The notes: generated by a model from the letters alone, not told the origin. 64,000 bases of DNA from Pseudolabrys taiwanensis (GCF_003367395.1 NZ_CP031417.1:620001-684000); one strand, 5' to 3'. Shown: positions 25,406 through 37,684, numbered from the stretch's first letter. Numbers and translations are program-made.

Positions 25406-27484
25406 ATGGCTCGCGCTCACGCAATTGAGAACTACCGCAACTTCGGCATCATGGCCCACATCGATGCGGGCAAGACGACGACGACCGAGCGGATTCTCTA
25501 TTACACCGGCAAGTCCCACAAGATCGGCGAGGTGCATGAAGGCGCCGCGACGATGGATTGGATGGAGCAGGAGCAGGAGCGCGGCATCACCATTACGTCG
25601 GCCGCGACGACCGCGTTCTGGAACGGCAAGCGCCTGAACATCATCGACACCCCCGGCCACGTCGACTTCACCATTGAAGTCGAGCGCTCGCTGCGCGTGC
25701 TCGACGGCGCCGTCGTCGTGCTCGACGGCAACCAGGGCGTCGAACCGCAGACCGAGACCGTCTGGCGCCAGGGCGACAAGTACCGCGTGCCGCGCATCGT
25801 GTTCGCCAACAAGATGGACAAGACGGGCGCCGACTTCTTCAAGTGCCTGGACGACATCGTTGATCGTCTGGGTGCCAAGCCCGTCGCGATCCAGCTGCCG
25901 ATCGGCGCGGAAAACAACTTCACCGGCATGGTCGATCTGGTGATCATGAAGGCGTATGTCTGGAACAACGAGGCGCTCGGCGCCAAGTTCGAGACCGTCG
26001 ACATTCCGGCCGATCTCGCCGACAAGGCGAAGGAATATCGCGAGAAGCTCGTCGAAGCCGCTGTCGAGCTCGACGACGATGCGCTGACCGCGTTCCTCGA
26101 TGGCAAGGAGCCGGACGAGGCGACGCTGAAGCGTCTCATCCGTAAGGCCGTGCTCACCGGCGCTTTCTATCCCGTGCTGTGCGGCTCGGCCTTCAAGAAC
26201 AAGGGCGTGCAGCCGCTGCTCGACGCGGTCGTCGACTATCTGCCGTCGCCGCTCGACGTGCCGGCGATCAAGGGCATCGACCCGGACAAGAACAACGAAG
26301 AGACGAGCCGCGAGCCGAAGGATGACGCGCCGCTGTCGCTGCTCGCCTTCAAGATCATGGACGACCCCTTCGTCGGCACCATCACTTTCTGCCGCATCTA
26401 CTCCGGCGTTCTGTCGAGCGGCACCGGCGTGATCAACTCGACGAAGGAGCGCAAGGAACGTATCGGCCGCATGCTCCTGATGCATGCGAACAACCGCGAA
26501 GACATCAAGGAAGCCTATGCCGGCGACATCGTCGCGCTGGCGGGGCTGAAGGAAACGCGGACCGGCGACACTTTGTGCGATCCGGATCACCCGGTGATCC
26601 TCGAGAAGATGGAATTCCCGGAGCCGGTCATCGAGCTCGCGATCGAGCCGAAGTCGAAGGCCGACCAGGAGAAGCTGGGCGTTGCGCTGGCGAAGCTCGC
26701 CGCGGAGGATCCGTCCTTCCGTGTGTCGACCGACGCCGAGAGCGGCCAGACCATTCTCAAGGGCATGGGCGAACTGCATCTCGACATCAAAGTCGACATC
26801 CTGAAGCGTACCTACAAGGTCGACGCCAACATCGGCGCGCCGCAGGTGGCGTTCCGCGAGAAGATCACCAAGTCGGCCGAAGTGGATTACACCCACAAGA
26901 AGCAGACCGGCGGTTCCGGCCAGTTCGCGCGCGTGAAGATCATCGCCGAGCCGTCCGAGCCGGGTGCGCCATTCGAGTTCGAGAACGAGATCGTCGGCGG
27001 CGCGGTGCCGAAGGAATTCATCCCGGGCGTCGAGAAGGGCCTCGAGTCGGTGCTCAACTCGGGCGTTCTCGCCGGCTTCCCGGTGGTGGATTTGAAGGTG
27101 CGGCTGGTTGACGGTGCGTATCACGACGTCGACTCGTCGGCGCTGGCCTTCGAAATCGCGTCGCGCGCGGCGCTCCGCGAGGCCCTGCAGAAGGGCAAGC
27201 CGGTGCTGCTCGAGCCGATCATGAAGGTCGAGGTGGTGACGCCGGAAGACTACACCGGTTCGGTCATCGGCGACCTGAACTCGCGGCGCGGTCAGATCCA
27301 GGGTCAGGACATGCGCGGCAACGCCAACGTGATCAACGCGATGGTGCCGCTGATGAACATGTTCGGCTACGTCAATAACCTGCGGTCCATGTCTCAGGGC
27401 CGCGCCACATTCACCATGCAATTCGATCACTACGCTGAATTGCCCGCCAACGTTTCTGCCGAAGTGCAGAAGAAGTTCGCGTAA
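25406..27484 (+). CDS. fusA: Elongation factor G
   Basis: Translocation GTPase that moves tRNA and mRNA through the ribosome and, with RRF, recycles it. The 692-residue protein has the G1 loop AHIDAGKT, the switch [15 protein letters not shown] for guanine specificity, domain II, and C-terminal domains IV-V with [11 protein letters not shown]. It begins [16 protein letters not shown], as in other alphaproteobacteria. tuf follows after 41 bases. Confidence 0.99.
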   Translation: MARAHAIENYRNFGIMAHIDAGKTTTTERILYYTGKSHKIGEVHEGAATMDWMEQEQERGITITSAATTAFWNGKRLNIIDTPGHVDFTIEVERSLRVLDGAVVVLDGNQGVEPQTETVWRQGDKYRVPRIVFANKMDKTGADFFKCLDDIVDRLGAKPVAIQLPIGAENNFTGMVDLVIMKAYVWNNEALGAKFETVDIPADLADKAKEYREKLVEAAVELDDDALTAFLDGKEPDEATLKRLIRKAVLTGAFYPVLCGSAFKNKGVQPLLDAVVDYLPSPLDVPAIKGIDPDKNNEETSREPKDDAPLSLLAFKIMDDPFVGTITFCRIYSGVLSSGTGVINSTKERKERIGRMLLMHANNREDIKEAYAGDIVALAGLKETRTGDTLCDPDHPVILEKMEFPEPVIELAIEPKSKADQEKLGVALAKLAAEDPSFRVSTDAESGQTILKGMGELHLDIKVDILKRTYKVDANIGAPQVAFREKITKSAEVDYTHKKQTGGSGQFARVKIIAEPSEPGAPFEFENEIVGGAVPKEFIPGVEKGLESVLNSGVLAGFPVVDLKVRLVDGAYHDVDSSALAFEIASRAALREALQKGKPVLLEPIMKVEVVTPEDYTGSVIGDLNSRRGQIQGQDMRGNANVINAMVPLMNMFGYVNNLRSMSQGRATFTMQFDHYAELPANVSAEVQKKFA

Positions 27485-27525
27485 GCGTAGCGATCGTAAA
27501 CTGAAGGACTTGAACGGAGAGTTCC

Positions 27526-28716
<1,191 letters not shown>

Positions 28717-28726
28717 GACGGCTGTT

Positions 28727-28829
28727 GTGCCCCCGCTCTAACGGGCGGGGGCATCCAGTTTCCGCCGGCAACGGCGGACAAGCTGAGTAGCTATCGCATA
28801 CTGGATCGTCCTCTTGAACGGACGATGAC
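28727..28829. repeat. REP-like bimodular element C between tuf and rpsJ
   Basis: First module: TGCCCCCGC (28728-28736) pairs with GCGGGGGCA (28745-28753), then ATCCAG. Second module: CTGGATCGTCC...GGACGATGAC ending at 28829. Same plan as elements at 1468, 17765 and 59781. It separates the str operon from the S10 operon and ends about 20 bases before rpsJ. Confidence 0.75.
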
Positions 28830-28849
28830 AGTCGAGAAGAGAAACGACA

Positions 28850-29158
28850 ATGAACGGCCAGAATATCCGGATCCGGCTCAAGGCGTTCGATCACCGCATC
28901 CTCGATGCGTCGACGCGCGAGATCGTGAACACGGCCAAGCGCACGGGTGCGCAGGTGCGTGGTCCCATCCCGCTGCCGACGAAGATCGAGAAGTTCACGG
29001 TGAACCGCTCGCCCCACGTCGACAAGAAGAGCCGCGAACAGTTCGAGATGCGCACGCACAAGCGCCTTCTCGACATCGTCGACCCGACGCCGCAGACCGT
29101 GGACGCGCTGATGAAGCTCGACCTGGCCGCCGGCGTCGACGTCGAGATCAAACTCTGA
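28850..29158 (+). CDS. rpsJ: 30S ribosomal protein S10 (NusE)
   Basis: Head protein of the small subunit that doubles as antitermination factor NusE and as the ribosomal contact of NusG. The 102-residue product begins [19 protein letters not shown] and keeps the loop [20 protein letters not shown]. It opens the S10 operon; rplC follows after 16 bases. Confidence 0.98.
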   Translation: MNGQNIRIRLKAFDHRILDASTREIVNTAKRTGAQVRGPIPLPTKIEKFTVNRSPHVDKKSREQFEMRTHKRLLDIVDPTPQTVDALMKLDLAAGVDVEIKL

Positions 29159-29174
29159 GCCGCGCGAGGAAGCC

Positions 29175-29909
29175 ATGCGTTCTGGAGTGATCGCGCAGAA
29201 AGTCGGGATGACCCGGGTGTTCACCGAAGCCGGTGAGCACGTACCGGTGACGGTCCTGCAGCTTGCCGGGTGCCAGGTGATTGCTCACCGCACCAAGGAT
29301 AAGAACGGCTACGTCGCGCTGCAGCTCGGCGCCGGGCCGCGCCGCACCAACAACATGAACAAGGCCGACCGCGGCTATTTCGGCAAGGCGAATGTCGAGC
29401 CGAAGCGCAAGCTGGTCGAGTTCCGCGTCAGCGACGATGCGGTGCTGCCCGTCGGCGCCGAGATCACGGCCGATCATTTCGTGCCGGGTCAGTATGTCGA
29501 CGTTGCCGGCATCACCGTCGGTAAGGGTTTTGCCGGCGCCATGAAGCGCTGGAACTTCGGCGGTCTGCGTGCCTCGCACGGTGTGTCGATCTCGCACCGT
29601 TCGATCGGTTCGACCGGCGGCCGTCAGGATCCGGGCAAGACCTTCAAGAACAAGAAGATGCCGGGCCATATGGGCGTCGATCGTGTCACCACGCTCAACC
29701 TCAAGGTCGTGCAGCTCGACGTCGAGCGCGGCCTCATCCTGGTCGAGGGTGCTGTGCCGGGCCACAAGGGCGGCTGGATCACCGTGCGCGACGCGGTGAA
29801 GAAGGCGCTGCCGAAGGATGCCCCGAAGCCGGGCAAGTTCCGCGTGGCCGACCAGGCTGCTGCGGAGGCGCCGGCCGCGGAAGCGCCGACCCAGCAGGAG
29901 GGTGCGTGA
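29175..29909 (+). CDS. rplC: 50S ribosomal protein L3
   Basis: Early-binding large-subunit protein whose long loop reaches the peptidyl-transferase centre. The 244-residue protein has the loop [20 protein letters not shown] and [13 protein letters not shown] segment ([13 protein letters not shown]), where the family's methylated glutamine (GGRQDPG) is kept. The C-terminus carries an extra Ala/Glu-rich tail ([11 protein letters not shown]), seen in many alphaproteobacteria. GAGGAAG precedes the ATG, and rplD starts one base after the stop. Confidence 0.98.
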   Translation: MRSGVIAQKVGMTRVFTEAGEHVPVTVLQLAGCQVIAHRTKDKNGYVALQLGAGPRRTNNMNKADRGYFGKANVEPKRKLVEFRVSDDAVLPVGAEITADHFVPGQYVDVAGITVGKGFAGAMKRWNFGGLRASHGVSISHRSIGSTGGRQDPGKTFKNKKMPGHMGVDRVTTLNLKVVQLDVERGLILVEGAVPGHKGGWITVRDAVKKALPKDAPKPGKFRVADQAAAEAPAAEAPTQQEGA

Positions 29910-29910
29910 T

Positions 29911-30531
29911 ATGGAACTGAAGATCACCACTCTTGAAGGCAAGGAAGCCGGCTCGGTGAGCCTGTCCGACGCGATCTTCGGCCTCGAGCCGCGCGCCGAC
30001 ATCATCCAGCGCTGCATCAACTGGCAGCTGGCGAAGCGCCAGCGTGGTACGCACAAGGCCAAGGATCGCTCCGAGATCTGGCGTACCGGCAAGAAGATGT
30101 ACGCGCAGAAGGGCACCGGCGGCGCGCGTCACGGCTCGGCCCGCGTGCCGCAGTTCCGCGGCGGCGGTCGCGCCTTCGGTCCGATCGTGCGCAGCCACGC
30201 CATCGATCTGCCGAAGAAGGTGCGGGCGCTCGCGCTCAAGCATGCTCTGTCGTCGAAGGCGAAGGACGGCGGCATCGTCGTGCTCGACAAGGCCTCGCTG
30301 AACGATCCCAAGACCAAGGCGCTGGCCGGCCACTTCGGCAAGCTTGGCGTCGAGAATGCGCTGATCATCGACGGGGCGGAGATCGAGAACAACTTCCGCA
30401 CCGCCGCGCGCAACATTCCGAACATCGACGTGCTGCCGATCCAGGGCATCAACGTCTACGACATCCTGCGGCGCAAGACTTTGGTGCTGACCAAGGCCGC
30501 GGTTGAAGCGCTGGAGGCGCGGTTCAAATGA
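29911..30531 (+). CDS. rplD: 50S ribosomal protein L4
   Basis: Lines the nascent-peptide tunnel with L22; in E. coli it is the S10 operon autoregulator. The 206-residue product starts at the ATG at 29911 ([10 protein letters not shown]), and the tunnel loop [18 protein letters not shown] is intact. The stop overlaps the start of rplW by the ATGA tetranucleotide, so translation is coupled. Confidence 0.97.
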   Translation: MELKITTLEGKEAGSVSLSDAIFGLEPRADIIQRCINWQLAKRQRGTHKAKDRSEIWRTGKKMYAQKGTGGARHGSARVPQFRGGGRAFGPIVRSHAIDLPKKVRALALKHALSSKAKDGGIVVLDKASLNDPKTKALAGHFGKLGVENALIIDGAEIENNFRTAARNIPNIDVLPIQGINVYDILRRKTLVLTKAAVEALEARFK

Positions 30532-30827
30532 GCACCAGCGATCCCCGTCATTACGACGTCATCATCGCGCCGGTGATCACCGAAAAGGCGACGATGGCTT
30601 CGGAGCACAACAAGGTCATGTTCAAGGTGGCGCGCACCGCCACCAAGCCGCAGATCAAGGAAGCGGTGGAGAGGCTCTTCGACGTCAAGGTCAAGAGCGT
30701 CAACACGCTGATCCGCGAAGGCAAGATCAAGACCTTCAAGAACAGACTCGGGCAGCAGTCCGATGTGAAGCGCGCGATCGTGACTCTCGAAGAGGGTCAC
30801 CGCATCGACGTGACCACCGGGTTGTAA
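30528..30827 (+). CDS. rplW: 50S ribosomal protein L23
   Basis: Sits at the tunnel exit and docks trigger factor and SRP. The 99-residue protein shows the family features [15 protein letters not shown] at the start and the internal [16 protein letters not shown]. It overlaps rplD by four bases, and rplB starts 12 bases after its stop. Confidence 0.97.
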   Translation: MSTSDPRHYDVIIAPVITEKATMASEHNKVMFKVARTATKPQIKEAVERLFDVKVKSVNTLIREGKIKTFKNRLGQQSDVKRAIVTLEEGHRIDVTTGL

Positions 30828-30839
30828 GAGGTCCTCGCT

Positions 30840-31673
30840 ATGGCATTGAAGACTTACAATCCCACGACGCCGAGCCAGCGCCATCTGGTGATCGTCGACC
30901 GTTCGGGCCTCCACAAGGGCCCGCCGGTCAAGACGCTCACCGAAGGTCAGCACTCGACCGGCGGCCGCAACAACCACGGCCGCATCACGACGCGCTTCCG
31001 CGGCGGCGGCCACAAGCAGGCCTACCGCATCATCGACTTCCGTCGCGCCAAGAAGGACGTGCCGGCGAAGGTGGAGCGCCTCGAGTACGACCCGAACCGC
31101 ACGGCGTTCATCGCGCTGATCAAGTACGAGGACGGCGAGCTCGCCTACATCCTGGCGCCGCAGCGCCTGGCGCCGGGCGACACCGTGATCTCGTCGGACA
31201 AGGCCGACATCAAGCCGGGCAACGCGCTGCCGCTGGGCAGCATTCCGGTCGGCACGATCGTGCACAACGTCGAGCTGAAGATCGGGAAGGGCGGTCAGCT
31301 CGCCCGCTCGGCCGGCACCTACGTGCAGATCGTCGGCCGCGACCAGGACTACGTGATCCTGCGTCTGTCGACGTCGGAGCAGCGCCTCGTGCACGGCCGT
31401 TGCATGGCGACCGTCGGCGCGGTGTCCAACCCGGACAACATGAACACGACGATCGGCAAGGCCGGCCGTCAGCGCTGGAAGGGTCGCATGCCGCACAACC
31501 GCGGCATCGTGATGAACCCGGTCGACCATCCGCACGGCGGTCGTACCAAGGGCGGCAAGCACTGGGTCACCCCGTGGGGCCAGCCGACCAAGGGCATGAA
31601 GACGCGCAAGAACAAGCGCACCAACAAGTTCATTGTGGTCAGCCGACACGACCGCAAGAAGAAGCAGCAGTAG
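30840..31673 (+). CDS. rplB: 50S ribosomal protein L2
   Basis: Core rRNA-binding protein required for subunit association and peptidyl-transferase activity. The 277-residue product has the N-terminal [14 protein letters not shown], the OB/SH3 core, and the conserved C-terminal [10 protein letters not shown] and [18 protein letters not shown] segments. After DHPHGG this copy reads RTKGG, as expected for alphaproteobacteria. rpsS begins 10 bases downstream. Confidence 0.98.
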   Translation: MALKTYNPTTPSQRHLVIVDRSGLHKGPPVKTLTEGQHSTGGRNNHGRITTRFRGGGHKQAYRIIDFRRAKKDVPAKVERLEYDPNRTAFIALIKYEDGELAYILAPQRLAPGDTVISSDKADIKPGNALPLGSIPVGTIVHNVELKIGKGGQLARSAGTYVQIVGRDQDYVILRLSTSEQRLVHGRCMATVGAVSNPDNMNTTIGKAGRQRWKGRMPHNRGIVMNPVDHPHGGRTKGGKHWVTPWGQPTKGMKTRKNKRTNKFIVVSRHDRKKKQQ

Positions 31674-31683
31674 GACGAGAACG

Positions 31684-31962
31684 ATGACGCGTTCTGTTTG
31701 GAAAGGTCCCTTTGTCGACGGCTATCTGCTCAAGAAGGCAGAAGCCGGACGCGCGTCGGGCCGTCACGATGTGATCAAGATCTGGAGCCGTCGCTCGACG
31801 ATCCTGCCGCAGTTCGTCGGCCTGAGCTTCGGCGTATACAACGGCCAGAAGCACGTGCCGGTGACGGTGACCGAAGAGATGGTGGGCCACAAGTTCGGCG
31901 AGTTCTCGCCGACCCGCATCTTCCACGGTCACACGGCCGATAAAAAAGCCAAGCGCTCGTAA
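31684..31962 (+). CDS. rpsS: 30S ribosomal protein S19
   Basis: Forms a complex with S13 in the small-subunit head near the A site. The 92-residue protein starts at the ATG at 31684 ([20 protein letters not shown]) and contains [13 protein letters not shown] and [10 protein letters not shown], both diagnostic. Normal length; the longer open frame lies inside rplB and is not used. Confidence 0.97.
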   Translation: MTRSVWKGPFVDGYLLKKAEAGRASGRHDVIKIWSRRSTILPQFVGLSFGVYNGQKHVPVTVTEEMVGHKFGEFSPTRIFHGHTADKKAKRS

Positions 31963-31987
31963 GTATTTACTGGGATAGAGATTAGTC

Positions 31988-32374
31988 ATGGGCAAGCGCG
32001 CACGCGAAAGAGACCTCGCCGACAACGAGGCCAAGGCTGTGAGCAAGATGCTGCGGGTTTCGCCGCAGAAGCTCAACCTTGTCGCGCAGTTGATCCGCGG
32101 GAAGAAGGTCGCGAGCGCGCTCGCCGATCTCGAGTTCTCGCGCAAGCGCATCGCCAGGGACGTGCGCAAGTGCCTGGAATCCGCGATCGCCAATGCCGAG
32201 AACAATCATGACCTCGATGTCGACGATTTGATCGTCGCCGAGGCGCATGTCGGCAAGGGCCTCGTGATCAAGCGTTTCTCTCCGCGCGGCCGTGGCCGCG
32301 TGGGTAAGATTCTCAAGCCGTTCTCGCACCTGACGATCGTGGTTCGTCAGGTCGAGGCGCAGGCGAGCGCCTGA
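31988..32374 (+). CDS. rplV: 50S ribosomal protein L22
   Basis: Lines the nascent-peptide tunnel, where changes in its beta-hairpin give macrolide resistance. The 128-residue product has [19 protein letters not shown] and a C-terminal hairpin with [13 protein letters not shown]. The N-terminus carries about 12 extra residues ([12 protein letters not shown]) before the conserved core, as in related bacteria. rpsC starts 10 bases downstream. Confidence 0.97.
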   Translation: MGKRARERDLADNEAKAVSKMLRVSPQKLNLVAQLIRGKKVASALADLEFSRKRIARDVRKCLESAIANAENNHDLDVDDLIVAEAHVGKGLVIKRFSPRGRGRVGKILKPFSHLTIVVRQVEAQASA

Positions 32375-32384
32375 GGAGTTAGCG

Positions 32385-33089
32385 ATGGGTCAAAAAATCA
32401 ATCCGGTCGGCCTGCGTCTCGGCATCAACCGCACCTGGGATTCGCGTTGGTTCGCCGGCAAGAACGACTACGGCAACCTGCTGCACGAAGACATCAAGAT
32501 CCGCGAAGAGCTGATGAAGCAGCTCAAGCAGGCCGCGGTGTCGCATATCGTGATCGAGCGTCCGCATAAGAAGTGCCGCGTCACCATTCACTCGGCGCGT
32601 CCGGGCGTGGTCATCGGCAAGAAGGGCGCGGACATCGAGAAGCTGCGTAAGTCGGTGGCCAAGCTCACCGACAGCGACGTGGTCATCAACATCGTCGAAA
32701 TCCGCAAGCCGGAGCTCGACGCCAAGCTGGTCGCCGAGTCGATCGCGCAGCAGCTCGAGCGCCGCGTCGCGTTCCGCCGCGCCATGAAGCGCGCCGTTCA
32801 GTCGGCGATGCGTCTCGGCGCCGAAGGCATCCGTATCAACTGCTCGGGCCGTCTCGGCGGCGCGGAAATCGCGCGTCTCGAGTGGTACCGCGAGGGGCGG
32901 GTGCCGCTGCACACGCTGCGCGCCGACGTCGATTACGGCACTGCCACCGCTTTCACCACCTTCGGCACCTGCGGCGTGAAGGTCTGGATCTTCAAGGGCG
33001 AGATCCTCGAGCACGATCCGATGGCGCAGGACAAGAAGCTCGCCGAAGGCGATAGCGGCCGTCCGCGCCGCGACGCCGCCGGCGCGTGA
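32385..33089 (+). CDS. rpsC: 30S ribosomal protein S3
   Basis: Helps form the mRNA entry tunnel and has helicase activity with S4 and S5. The 234-residue protein has [20 protein letters not shown], a KH domain with [16 protein letters not shown] near residues 67-82, and C-terminal [20 protein letters not shown]. The Arg/Ala-rich tail is of ordinary length. rplP follows. Confidence 0.98.
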   Translation: MGQKINPVGLRLGINRTWDSRWFAGKNDYGNLLHEDIKIREELMKQLKQAAVSHIVIERPHKKCRVTIHSARPGVVIGKKGADIEKLRKSVAKLTDSDVVINIVEIRKPELDAKLVAESIAQQLERRVAFRRAMKRAVQSAMRLGAEGIRINCSGRLGGAEIARLEWYREGRVPLHTLRADVDYGTATAFTTFGTCGVKVWIFKGEILEHDPMAQDKKLAEGDSGRPRRDAAGA

Positions 33090-33107
33090 TCTGAAAAGAG
33101 TTAAGTC

Positions 33108-33521
33108 ATGCTGCAACCCAAGCGCACCAAGTTCCGCAAGGCCTTCAAGGGCCGTATTCACGGTATCGCGTCCAGCGGCACCACGCTCGCTTTCGGCCAA
33201 TACGGTCTGAAGGCGCTGGAGCCGGAGCGCGTCACCGCGCGTCAGATCGAGGCGGCCCGTCGTGCCCTCACGCGCTTCATGAAGCGCGCGGGCCGCGTCT
33301 GGATCCGCGTGTTCCCGGACGTTCCGGTGTCGAAGAAGCCGATCGAAGTGCGCATGGGCAAAGGCAAGGGTTCGCCGGAGCTTTGGGTCGTGCGCGTCAA
33401 GCCGGGCCGCATCCTGTTCGAGGTCGACGGCATTCCGCACGAGACCGCTCGTGAGGCTCTGACGCTCGCGGCGGCCAAGCTGCCGATCAAGACCCGTTTC
33501 ATTGAACGCATCGCCGAGTGA
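33108..33521 (+). CDS. rplP: 50S ribosomal protein L16
   Basis: Contacts A-site tRNA and the 5S rRNA region, completing the peptidyl-transferase centre late in assembly. The 137-residue product begins [16 protein letters not shown] and contains [21 protein letters not shown] and [12 protein letters not shown], where an arginine is hydroxylated in some bacteria. rpmC starts four bases after its stop codon. Confidence 0.98.
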   Translation: MLQPKRTKFRKAFKGRIHGIASSGTTLAFGQYGLKALEPERVTARQIEAARRALTRFMKRAGRVWIRVFPDVPVSKKPIEVRMGKGKGSPELWVVRVKPGRILFEVDGIPHETAREALTLAAAKLPIKTRFIERIAE

Positions 33522-33525
33522 GACC

Positions 33526-33738
33526 ATGAAAGCCGTAGATGTCAGAGCGATGACGCTCGATCAGCTCGATGACGAAGTCCTCAAGCTGAAGAAGGAGCAG
33601 TTCAACCTGCGCTTCCAGCGGGCGACCGGCCAGCTCGAGAACACCTCGCGCGTGCGCACGATCCGCAAGGACATTGCGCGGATGAAGACCATTGCCGCCC
33701 AGAAGCGCGCCGCCGAAGGCGCCGCTGCGAAGAAGTAA
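33526..33738 (+). CDS. rpmC: 50S ribosomal protein L29
   Basis: Small helical protein at the tunnel exit beside L23. The 70-residue product starts at the ATG at 33526 ([10 protein letters not shown]), with the family core [16 protein letters not shown] helix ([21 protein letters not shown]) and [14 protein letters not shown]. The longer frame starting at 33502 overlaps rplP and is not supported. Confidence 0.95.
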   Translation: MKAVDVRAMTLDQLDDEVLKLKKEQFNLRFQRATGQLENTSRVRTIRKDIARMKTIAAQKRAAEGAAAKK

Positions 33739-33748
33739 GGGGTAAGAG

Positions 33749-34000
33749 ATGCCGAAACGTACCCTCCAGGGCGTGGTCGTCAGCGACAAGCAGGACAAGA
33801 CCGTGGTCGTCCGCGTGGACCGCCGCTTTGCTCACGCGACGATGAAGAAGGTTATTCGCCGCTCGAAGAAGTATCACGCGCACGACGAGGCCAATCAGTA
33901 CGCCGTCGGCGACCTGGTGTGGATCGAGGAGCGCCGCCCGATTTCCAAGCAGAAATGCTGGGAAGTGATCCGGGGCGAGAAGAAGCAGAAAGTGCAGTAA
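33749..34000 (+). CDS. rpsQ: 30S ribosomal protein S17
   Basis: Primary 16S rRNA binder of OB fold, needed early in small-subunit assembly. The 83-residue protein shows [21 protein letters not shown] and the motif [20 protein letters not shown], with the usual length. GGGGTAAGAG precedes the ATG. rplN follows after a 55-base gap that holds nothing recognisable. Confidence 0.97.
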   Translation: MPKRTLQGVVVSDKQDKTVVVRVDRRFAHATMKKVIRRSKKYHAHDEANQYAVGDLVWIEERRPISKQKCWEVIRGEKKQKVQ

Positions 34001-34055
34001 GCGCCATGCGTAACGATTTTCACGCAACGCGCATAACGAAGATGAGAGCCGCATC

Positions 34056-34424
34056 ATGATCCAGATGCAAACCAACCTCGACGTGGCGGACAATTCCGGC
34101 GCGCGCCGTGTCATGTGCATCAAGGTGCTCGGCGGCTCCAAGCGCAAATACGCCACCATCGGCGACGTGATCGTCGTTTCCGTGAAGGAAGCGATCCCGC
34201 GCGGCCGCGTGAAGAAGGGCGACGTCATGAAGGCCGTCGTCGTGCGTATTTCGAAGGACATCAAGCGCGCGGACGGTTCGGTCATCCGCTTCGACCGCAA
34301 CGCCGCCGTGCTGATCAACAATCAGTCCGAGCCGGTCGGCACCCGTATCTTCGGGCCCGTGCCGCGCGAACTGCGCGCCAAGAACCACATGAAGATCATC
34401 TCGCTCGCGCCGGAGGTGCTGTAA
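34056..34424 (+). CDS. rplN: 50S ribosomal protein L14
   Basis: Subunit-interface protein forming bridges with 16S rRNA and the binding site of the silencing factor RsfS. The 122-residue product begins [20 protein letters not shown] and contains [15 protein letters not shown] and [13 protein letters not shown]. Its last stop base is the first base of the rplX start (TAATG), implying coupled translation. Confidence 0.98.
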   Translation: MIQMQTNLDVADNSGARRVMCIKVLGGSKRKYATIGDVIVVSVKEAIPRGRVKKGDVMKAVVVRISKDIKRADGSVIRFDRNAAVLINNQSEPVGTRIFGPVPRELRAKNHMKIISLAPEVL

Positions 34425-34750
34425 TGGCCGCCAAGATCCGCAAAGGCGACAAGGTGGTCGTGCTCACCGGCCGCGACAAAGGTCGCTCCGGCGAGGTGAT
34501 CGAAGTTCGTCCGACCGAAGGACGCGCGCTCGTGCGCGGCGTCAACATGGTCAAGCGCCACCAGCGCCAGACGGCGCAGCAGGAGGGCGGGATCATCTCC
34601 AAGGAGGGGCCGATCCATCTCTCCAACCTGGCGGTCGCCGACCCGAAGGACGGCAAGCCGACCCGCGTCGGCTTCAAGATCGTCGGCGAAGGCGATGCCC
34701 GCAAGAAGGTGCGCGTCGCGAAGCGCTCCGGAGTTGAAATCGATGGCTGA
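34424..34750 (+). CDS. rplX: 50S ribosomal protein L24
   Basis: Assembly initiator of the large subunit, located by the tunnel exit. The 108-residue protein starts at the ATG at 34424 with [20 protein letters not shown], the KOW motif, and has [12 protein letters not shown]. It overlaps rplN by one base and rplE by eight bases. Confidence 0.96.
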   Translation: MAAKIRKGDKVVVLTGRDKGRSGEVIEVRPTEGRALVRGVNMVKRHQRQTAQQEGGIISKEGPIHLSNLAVADPKDGKPTRVGFKIVGEGDARKKVRVAKRSGVEIDG

Positions 34751-35408
34751 TACGCAGACCGAAACCAAGAAGGCCAAGGCGCCGAAGGCGGCCGCCAAGG
34801 CTCCGAAGGGCGCGCCGAAGGAAGCGGGCGAGGCCAAGGCCAAGGCACCGCGCGAGAAGTCGGATTACGTCGCGCGTCTGCGCACGCACTACGACAAGGT
34901 CGTGCGTCAGGAGATGACCGAGAAGTTCGGCTACAAGAACGTCATGCAGGTGCCGCAGATCACGAAGGTCGTGATCAACATGGGCATCGGCGAGGGCGTG
35001 GCCGACCGCAAGAAGGTGGACAACGCGTCGGCCGATCTCACGCAGATCGCCGGCCAGAAGTCGGTCATCACCAAGTCGCGCAAGTCGATCGCGAACTACA
35101 AGCTGCGCGACGGCCAGGCGATCGGCACCAAGGTCACGCTGCGCAAGAAGCGCATGTACGACTTTCTCGACCGCCTCGTGAACGTGGCGCTGCCGCGCAT
35201 CCGCGACTTCCGCGGACTGAACCCGAAGAGCTTCGACGGCCGCGGCAACTACTCGCTGGGCATCAAGGAACACATCGTGTTCCCGGAAATCGACTTCGAC
35301 AAGGTCACCGATTCCTGGGGCATGGACATCACCGTCTGCACCACCGCGCAAACCGACGACGAAGCGCGCGCGCTGCTGGCGGCATTCAACTTCCCGTTCC
35401 GGCAGTGA
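34743..35408 (+). CDS. rplE: 50S ribosomal protein L5 with N-terminal Lys/Ala-rich extension
   Basis: Binds 5S rRNA and forms a bridge to the small-subunit head. From the ATG at 34743 the product has 221 residues; the usual length is about 180-190. The conserved protein begins at about residue 38 ([20 protein letters not shown]) and runs through [18 protein letters not shown] to the end FPFRQ. The extra 37 residues are almost only Lys, Ala, Pro, Glu and Gly ([15 protein letters not shown]). There is no in-frame ATG near the core start, so the extension is probably translated. Coupled to rplX by an 8-base overlap. Confidence 0.95.
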   Translation: MADTQTETKKAKAPKAAAKAPKGAPKEAGEAKAKAPREKSDYVARLRTHYDKVVRQEMTEKFGYKNVMQVPQITKVVINMGIGEGVADRKKVDNASADLTQIAGQKSVITKSRKSIANYKLRDGQAIGTKVTLRKKRMYDFLDRLVNVALPRIRDFRGLNPKSFDGRGNYSLGIKEHIVFPEIDFDKVTDSWGMDITVCTTAQTDDEARALLAAFNFPFRQ

Positions 35409-35455
35409 GGGCCGCTTCGGCACCTCATACGCGGAACCGCAAGGAGCGATAACGT

Positions 35456-35761
35456 ATGGCGAAGAAGAGTTCGATTGAGAAGAACAACCGGCGGCGGAAG
35501 ATGGCCAAGTCTTTCGCGAACCGCCGCGCGAAGCTCAAGAAGATCGTGCAGGACAAGAACGTGGACCTCGAGGAGCGTTTCGCCGCGTCGCTCAAGCTCG
35601 CCGAGCTGCCGCGCAACTCCTCGCGCACCCGCATTCGCAATCGCTGCGAGCTCACCGGGCGCCCGCGCGCCTTCTACCGGAAGCTGAAGCTCAGCCGTAT
35701 CGCGCTGCGCGACCTCGGCTCCAACGGCCTCATTCCTGGCCTCGTGAAGTCGAGCTGGTGA
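35456..35761 (+). CDS. rpsN: 30S ribosomal protein S14 (zinc-free form)
   Basis: Small-subunit head protein near S3 and S10. The 101-residue product is the long form lacking the paired CxxC zinc site; only one Cys ([11 protein letters not shown]) remains. [16 protein letters not shown] and [15 protein letters not shown] are typical. Its position between rplE and rpsH is the standard spc order. Confidence 0.97.
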   Translation: MAKKSSIEKNNRRRKMAKSFANRRAKLKKIVQDKNVDLEERFAASLKLAELPRNSSRTRIRNRCELTGRPRAFYRKLKLSRIALRDLGSNGLIPGLVKSSW

Positions 35762-35774
35762 GGAGGGACGCGAT

Positions 35775-36173
35775 ATGTCCGTGAACGATCCGATCGGTGA
35801 TATGATCACCCGCATCCGCAACGCGCAGCTGCGGAACAAGTCGAAGGTCTCGATGCCGGGTTCCCGGCAGCGCGAGCGCGTCGCCGAGGTGCTCAAGACC
35901 GAAGGCTACATCCGCGGCTATACCAGCGTCGCGCATGCCAACGGCCGCAGCGAGCTCGAGATCGAGCTCAAGTATTTCGACGGCACGCCCGTGATCCGCG
36001 AGATCGAGCGTGTCTCCAAGCCCGGCCGCCGCGTCTACGCTTCGGTCAAGGCGCTGCCGCGCATCAACAACGGCCTTGGCGTCGCCATCGTCTCGACGCC
36101 GAAGGGCGTGATGGCCGACCACGACGCTCGCGATGCGAACGTCGGCGGCGAAATTCTCTGCACGGTGTTCTGA
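35775..36173 (+). CDS. rpsH: 30S ribosomal protein S8
   Basis: Primary binder of the 16S central domain; in E. coli it represses spc operon translation at the rplE region. The 132-residue protein has [41 protein letters not shown] and ends GGEILCTVF. The stop codon shares its last base with the ATG of rplF (TGATG). Confidence 0.98.
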   Translation: MSVNDPIGDMITRIRNAQLRNKSKVSMPGSRQRERVAEVLKTEGYIRGYTSVAHANGRSELEIELKYFDGTPVIREIERVSKPGRRVYASVKALPRINNGLGVAIVSTPKGVMADHDARDANVGGEILCTVF

Positions 36174-36706
36174 TGTCTCGTATCGGCAAACGCGCGGTTA
36201 GCATCCCGTCTGGCGTCACCGCCAACGTGGAAGGCCAGACCGTCAAGATGAAAGGCCCCAAGGGGGCGTTGCAGCTCGTGCTGCACGACGACGTCGTCGT
36301 GTCCATGGACAAGGCGGCGATCAAGGTCGCGCCGCGCGACGAGAGCAAGCGCGCCCGTTCGCTGTGGGGCACGTCGCGCACGCTGGTGTCGAACCTCGTC
36401 ACCGGCGTCACCAAGGGCTTCGAAGAGAAGCTCGAGATCACCGGCGTCGGTTATCGCGCGGCGGTGCAGGGCAAGCAGCTCAACCTGCAGCTCGGCTTCT
36501 CGCACGACGTGAACTATCCGATCCCGACCGGCATCACGATCGCGACGCCGAAGCCGACGGAAATCGTCATTGCCGGCATCGACAAGCAGCAGGTCGGGCA
36601 GGTGGCGGCGGAGATCCGTGGCTACCGTCCGCCGGAGCCGTACAAGGGCAAGGGCGTCAAGTACGCCAACGAGTACATCTTCCGCAAGGAAGGCAAGAAG
36701 AAGTAA
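36173..36706 (+). CDS. rplF: 50S ribosomal protein L6
   Basis: Lies near the factor-binding site and sarcin-ricin loop. The 177-residue product starts [15 protein letters not shown] and shows the C-terminal [20 protein letters not shown] and GKGVKYANE, both conserved. Overlaps rpsH by one base; rplR follows after 12 bases. Confidence 0.98.
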   Translation: MSRIGKRAVSIPSGVTANVEGQTVKMKGPKGALQLVLHDDVVVSMDKAAIKVAPRDESKRARSLWGTSRTLVSNLVTGVTKGFEEKLEITGVGYRAAVQGKQLNLQLGFSHDVNYPIPTGITIATPKPTEIVIAGIDKQQVGQVAAEIRGYRPPEPYKGKGVKYANEYIFRKEGKKK

Positions 36707-36718
36707 GAGGGACCTCGC

Positions 36719-37087
36719 ATGTCGAAAATCAAAGACCGGGCCGCGCGGCGGACTGCGTCGGTGCGACGCAAGGTCAAGCTTGCCGGCATCACCAGCGGAC
36801 GTCTGCGCCTTTCGGTGTTCCGTTCGTCCAAGCACATCCACGCCCAGCTCATCGACGATCTCAAGGGCGAGACCGTCGCCGCTGCTTCGTCGCTGGAAAA
36901 GTCGCTGCGTGAGGCGAGCAAGACGGGGGCCAACATCGAGGCGGCCAAGACCGTCGGCAAGCTGCTGGCCGAGCGCGCGACCGCCAAGGGCTTCAAGGAC
37001 GTCGTGTTCGATCGCGGCGGCTACATCTATCACGGCCGCGTCAAGGCGCTGGCCGATGCCGCCCGTGAGGGCGGTCTCAACTTCTAA
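36719..37087 (+). CDS. rplR: 50S ribosomal protein L18
   Basis: Binds 5S rRNA together with L5 and L25. The 122-residue protein has the basic start [15 protein letters not shown], then [17 protein letters not shown] and a C-terminal [25 protein letters not shown], which is diagnostic. Twelve bases separate its stop from rpsE. Confidence 0.97.
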   Translation: MSKIKDRAARRTASVRRKVKLAGITSGRLRLSVFRSSKHIHAQLIDDLKGETVAAASSLEKSLREASKTGANIEAAKTVGKLLAERATAKGFKDVVFDRGGYIYHGRVKALADAAREGGLNF

Positions 37088-37099
37088 CGGAACGAACCC

Positions 37100-37678
37100 A
37101 TGGCACATGAACCTCGACGAGATCGTGAGCGCGGTGGTCGCGATCGTGAAGAGCGCGACAGCGAGTTCACGGACAAGCTCGTCCACATCAACCGCGTCGC
37201 CAAGGTGGTGAAGGGCGGCAAGCGCTTCGGTTTCGCGGCGCTCGTCGTCGTCGGCGATCAGAAGGGCCGCGTCGGCTTCGGCCACGGCAAGGCGCGCGAA
37301 GTGCCGGAAGCGATCCGCAAGGCGACCGAAGGCGCCAAGCGCTCGCTGACCCGCGTGCCGCTGCGCGAAGGCCGTACGCTGCATCACGACGTGCTCGGCC
37401 GTCACGGCGCGGGCAAGGTGTTCCTGCGCGCGGCCCCTCCGGGCACCGGCATCATCGCCGGCGGTCCGATGCGCGCCGTGTTCGAAACGCTCGGCATGCA
37501 GGACGTGGTGGCGAAGTCGCTCGGTTCGTCGAACCCGTACAACGTCGTGCGCGCCACGTTCGATGCGCTGAAGAACCAGGACTCGCCGCGTTCGGTCGCG
37601 GCGCGCCGCAACATCAAGGTGTCCACGCTGCAGTCGCGTCGTCGCGAAGGCGGCGAGGCCGAGGCGACGGCGGAGTAA
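37100..37678 (+). CDS. rpsE: 30S ribosomal protein S5
   Basis: Accuracy-determining protein at the mRNA entry, target of spectinomycin resistance mutations. The 192-residue product carries about 22 charged N-terminal residues ([20 protein letters not shown]) before the double-stranded RNA-binding domain [20 protein letters not shown]. The C-terminal domain includes [20 protein letters not shown]. rpmD follows 6 bases later. Confidence 0.97.
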   Translation: MAHEPRRDRERGGRDREERDSEFTDKLVHINRVAKVVKGGKRFGFAALVVVGDQKGRVGFGHGKAREVPEAIRKATEGAKRSLTRVPLREGRTLHHDVLGRHGAGKVFLRAAPPGTGIIAGGPMRAVFETLGMQDVVAKSLGSSNPYNVVRATFDALKNQDSPRSVAARRNIKVSTLQSRRREGGEAEATAE

Positions 37679-37684
37679 TCGGTC

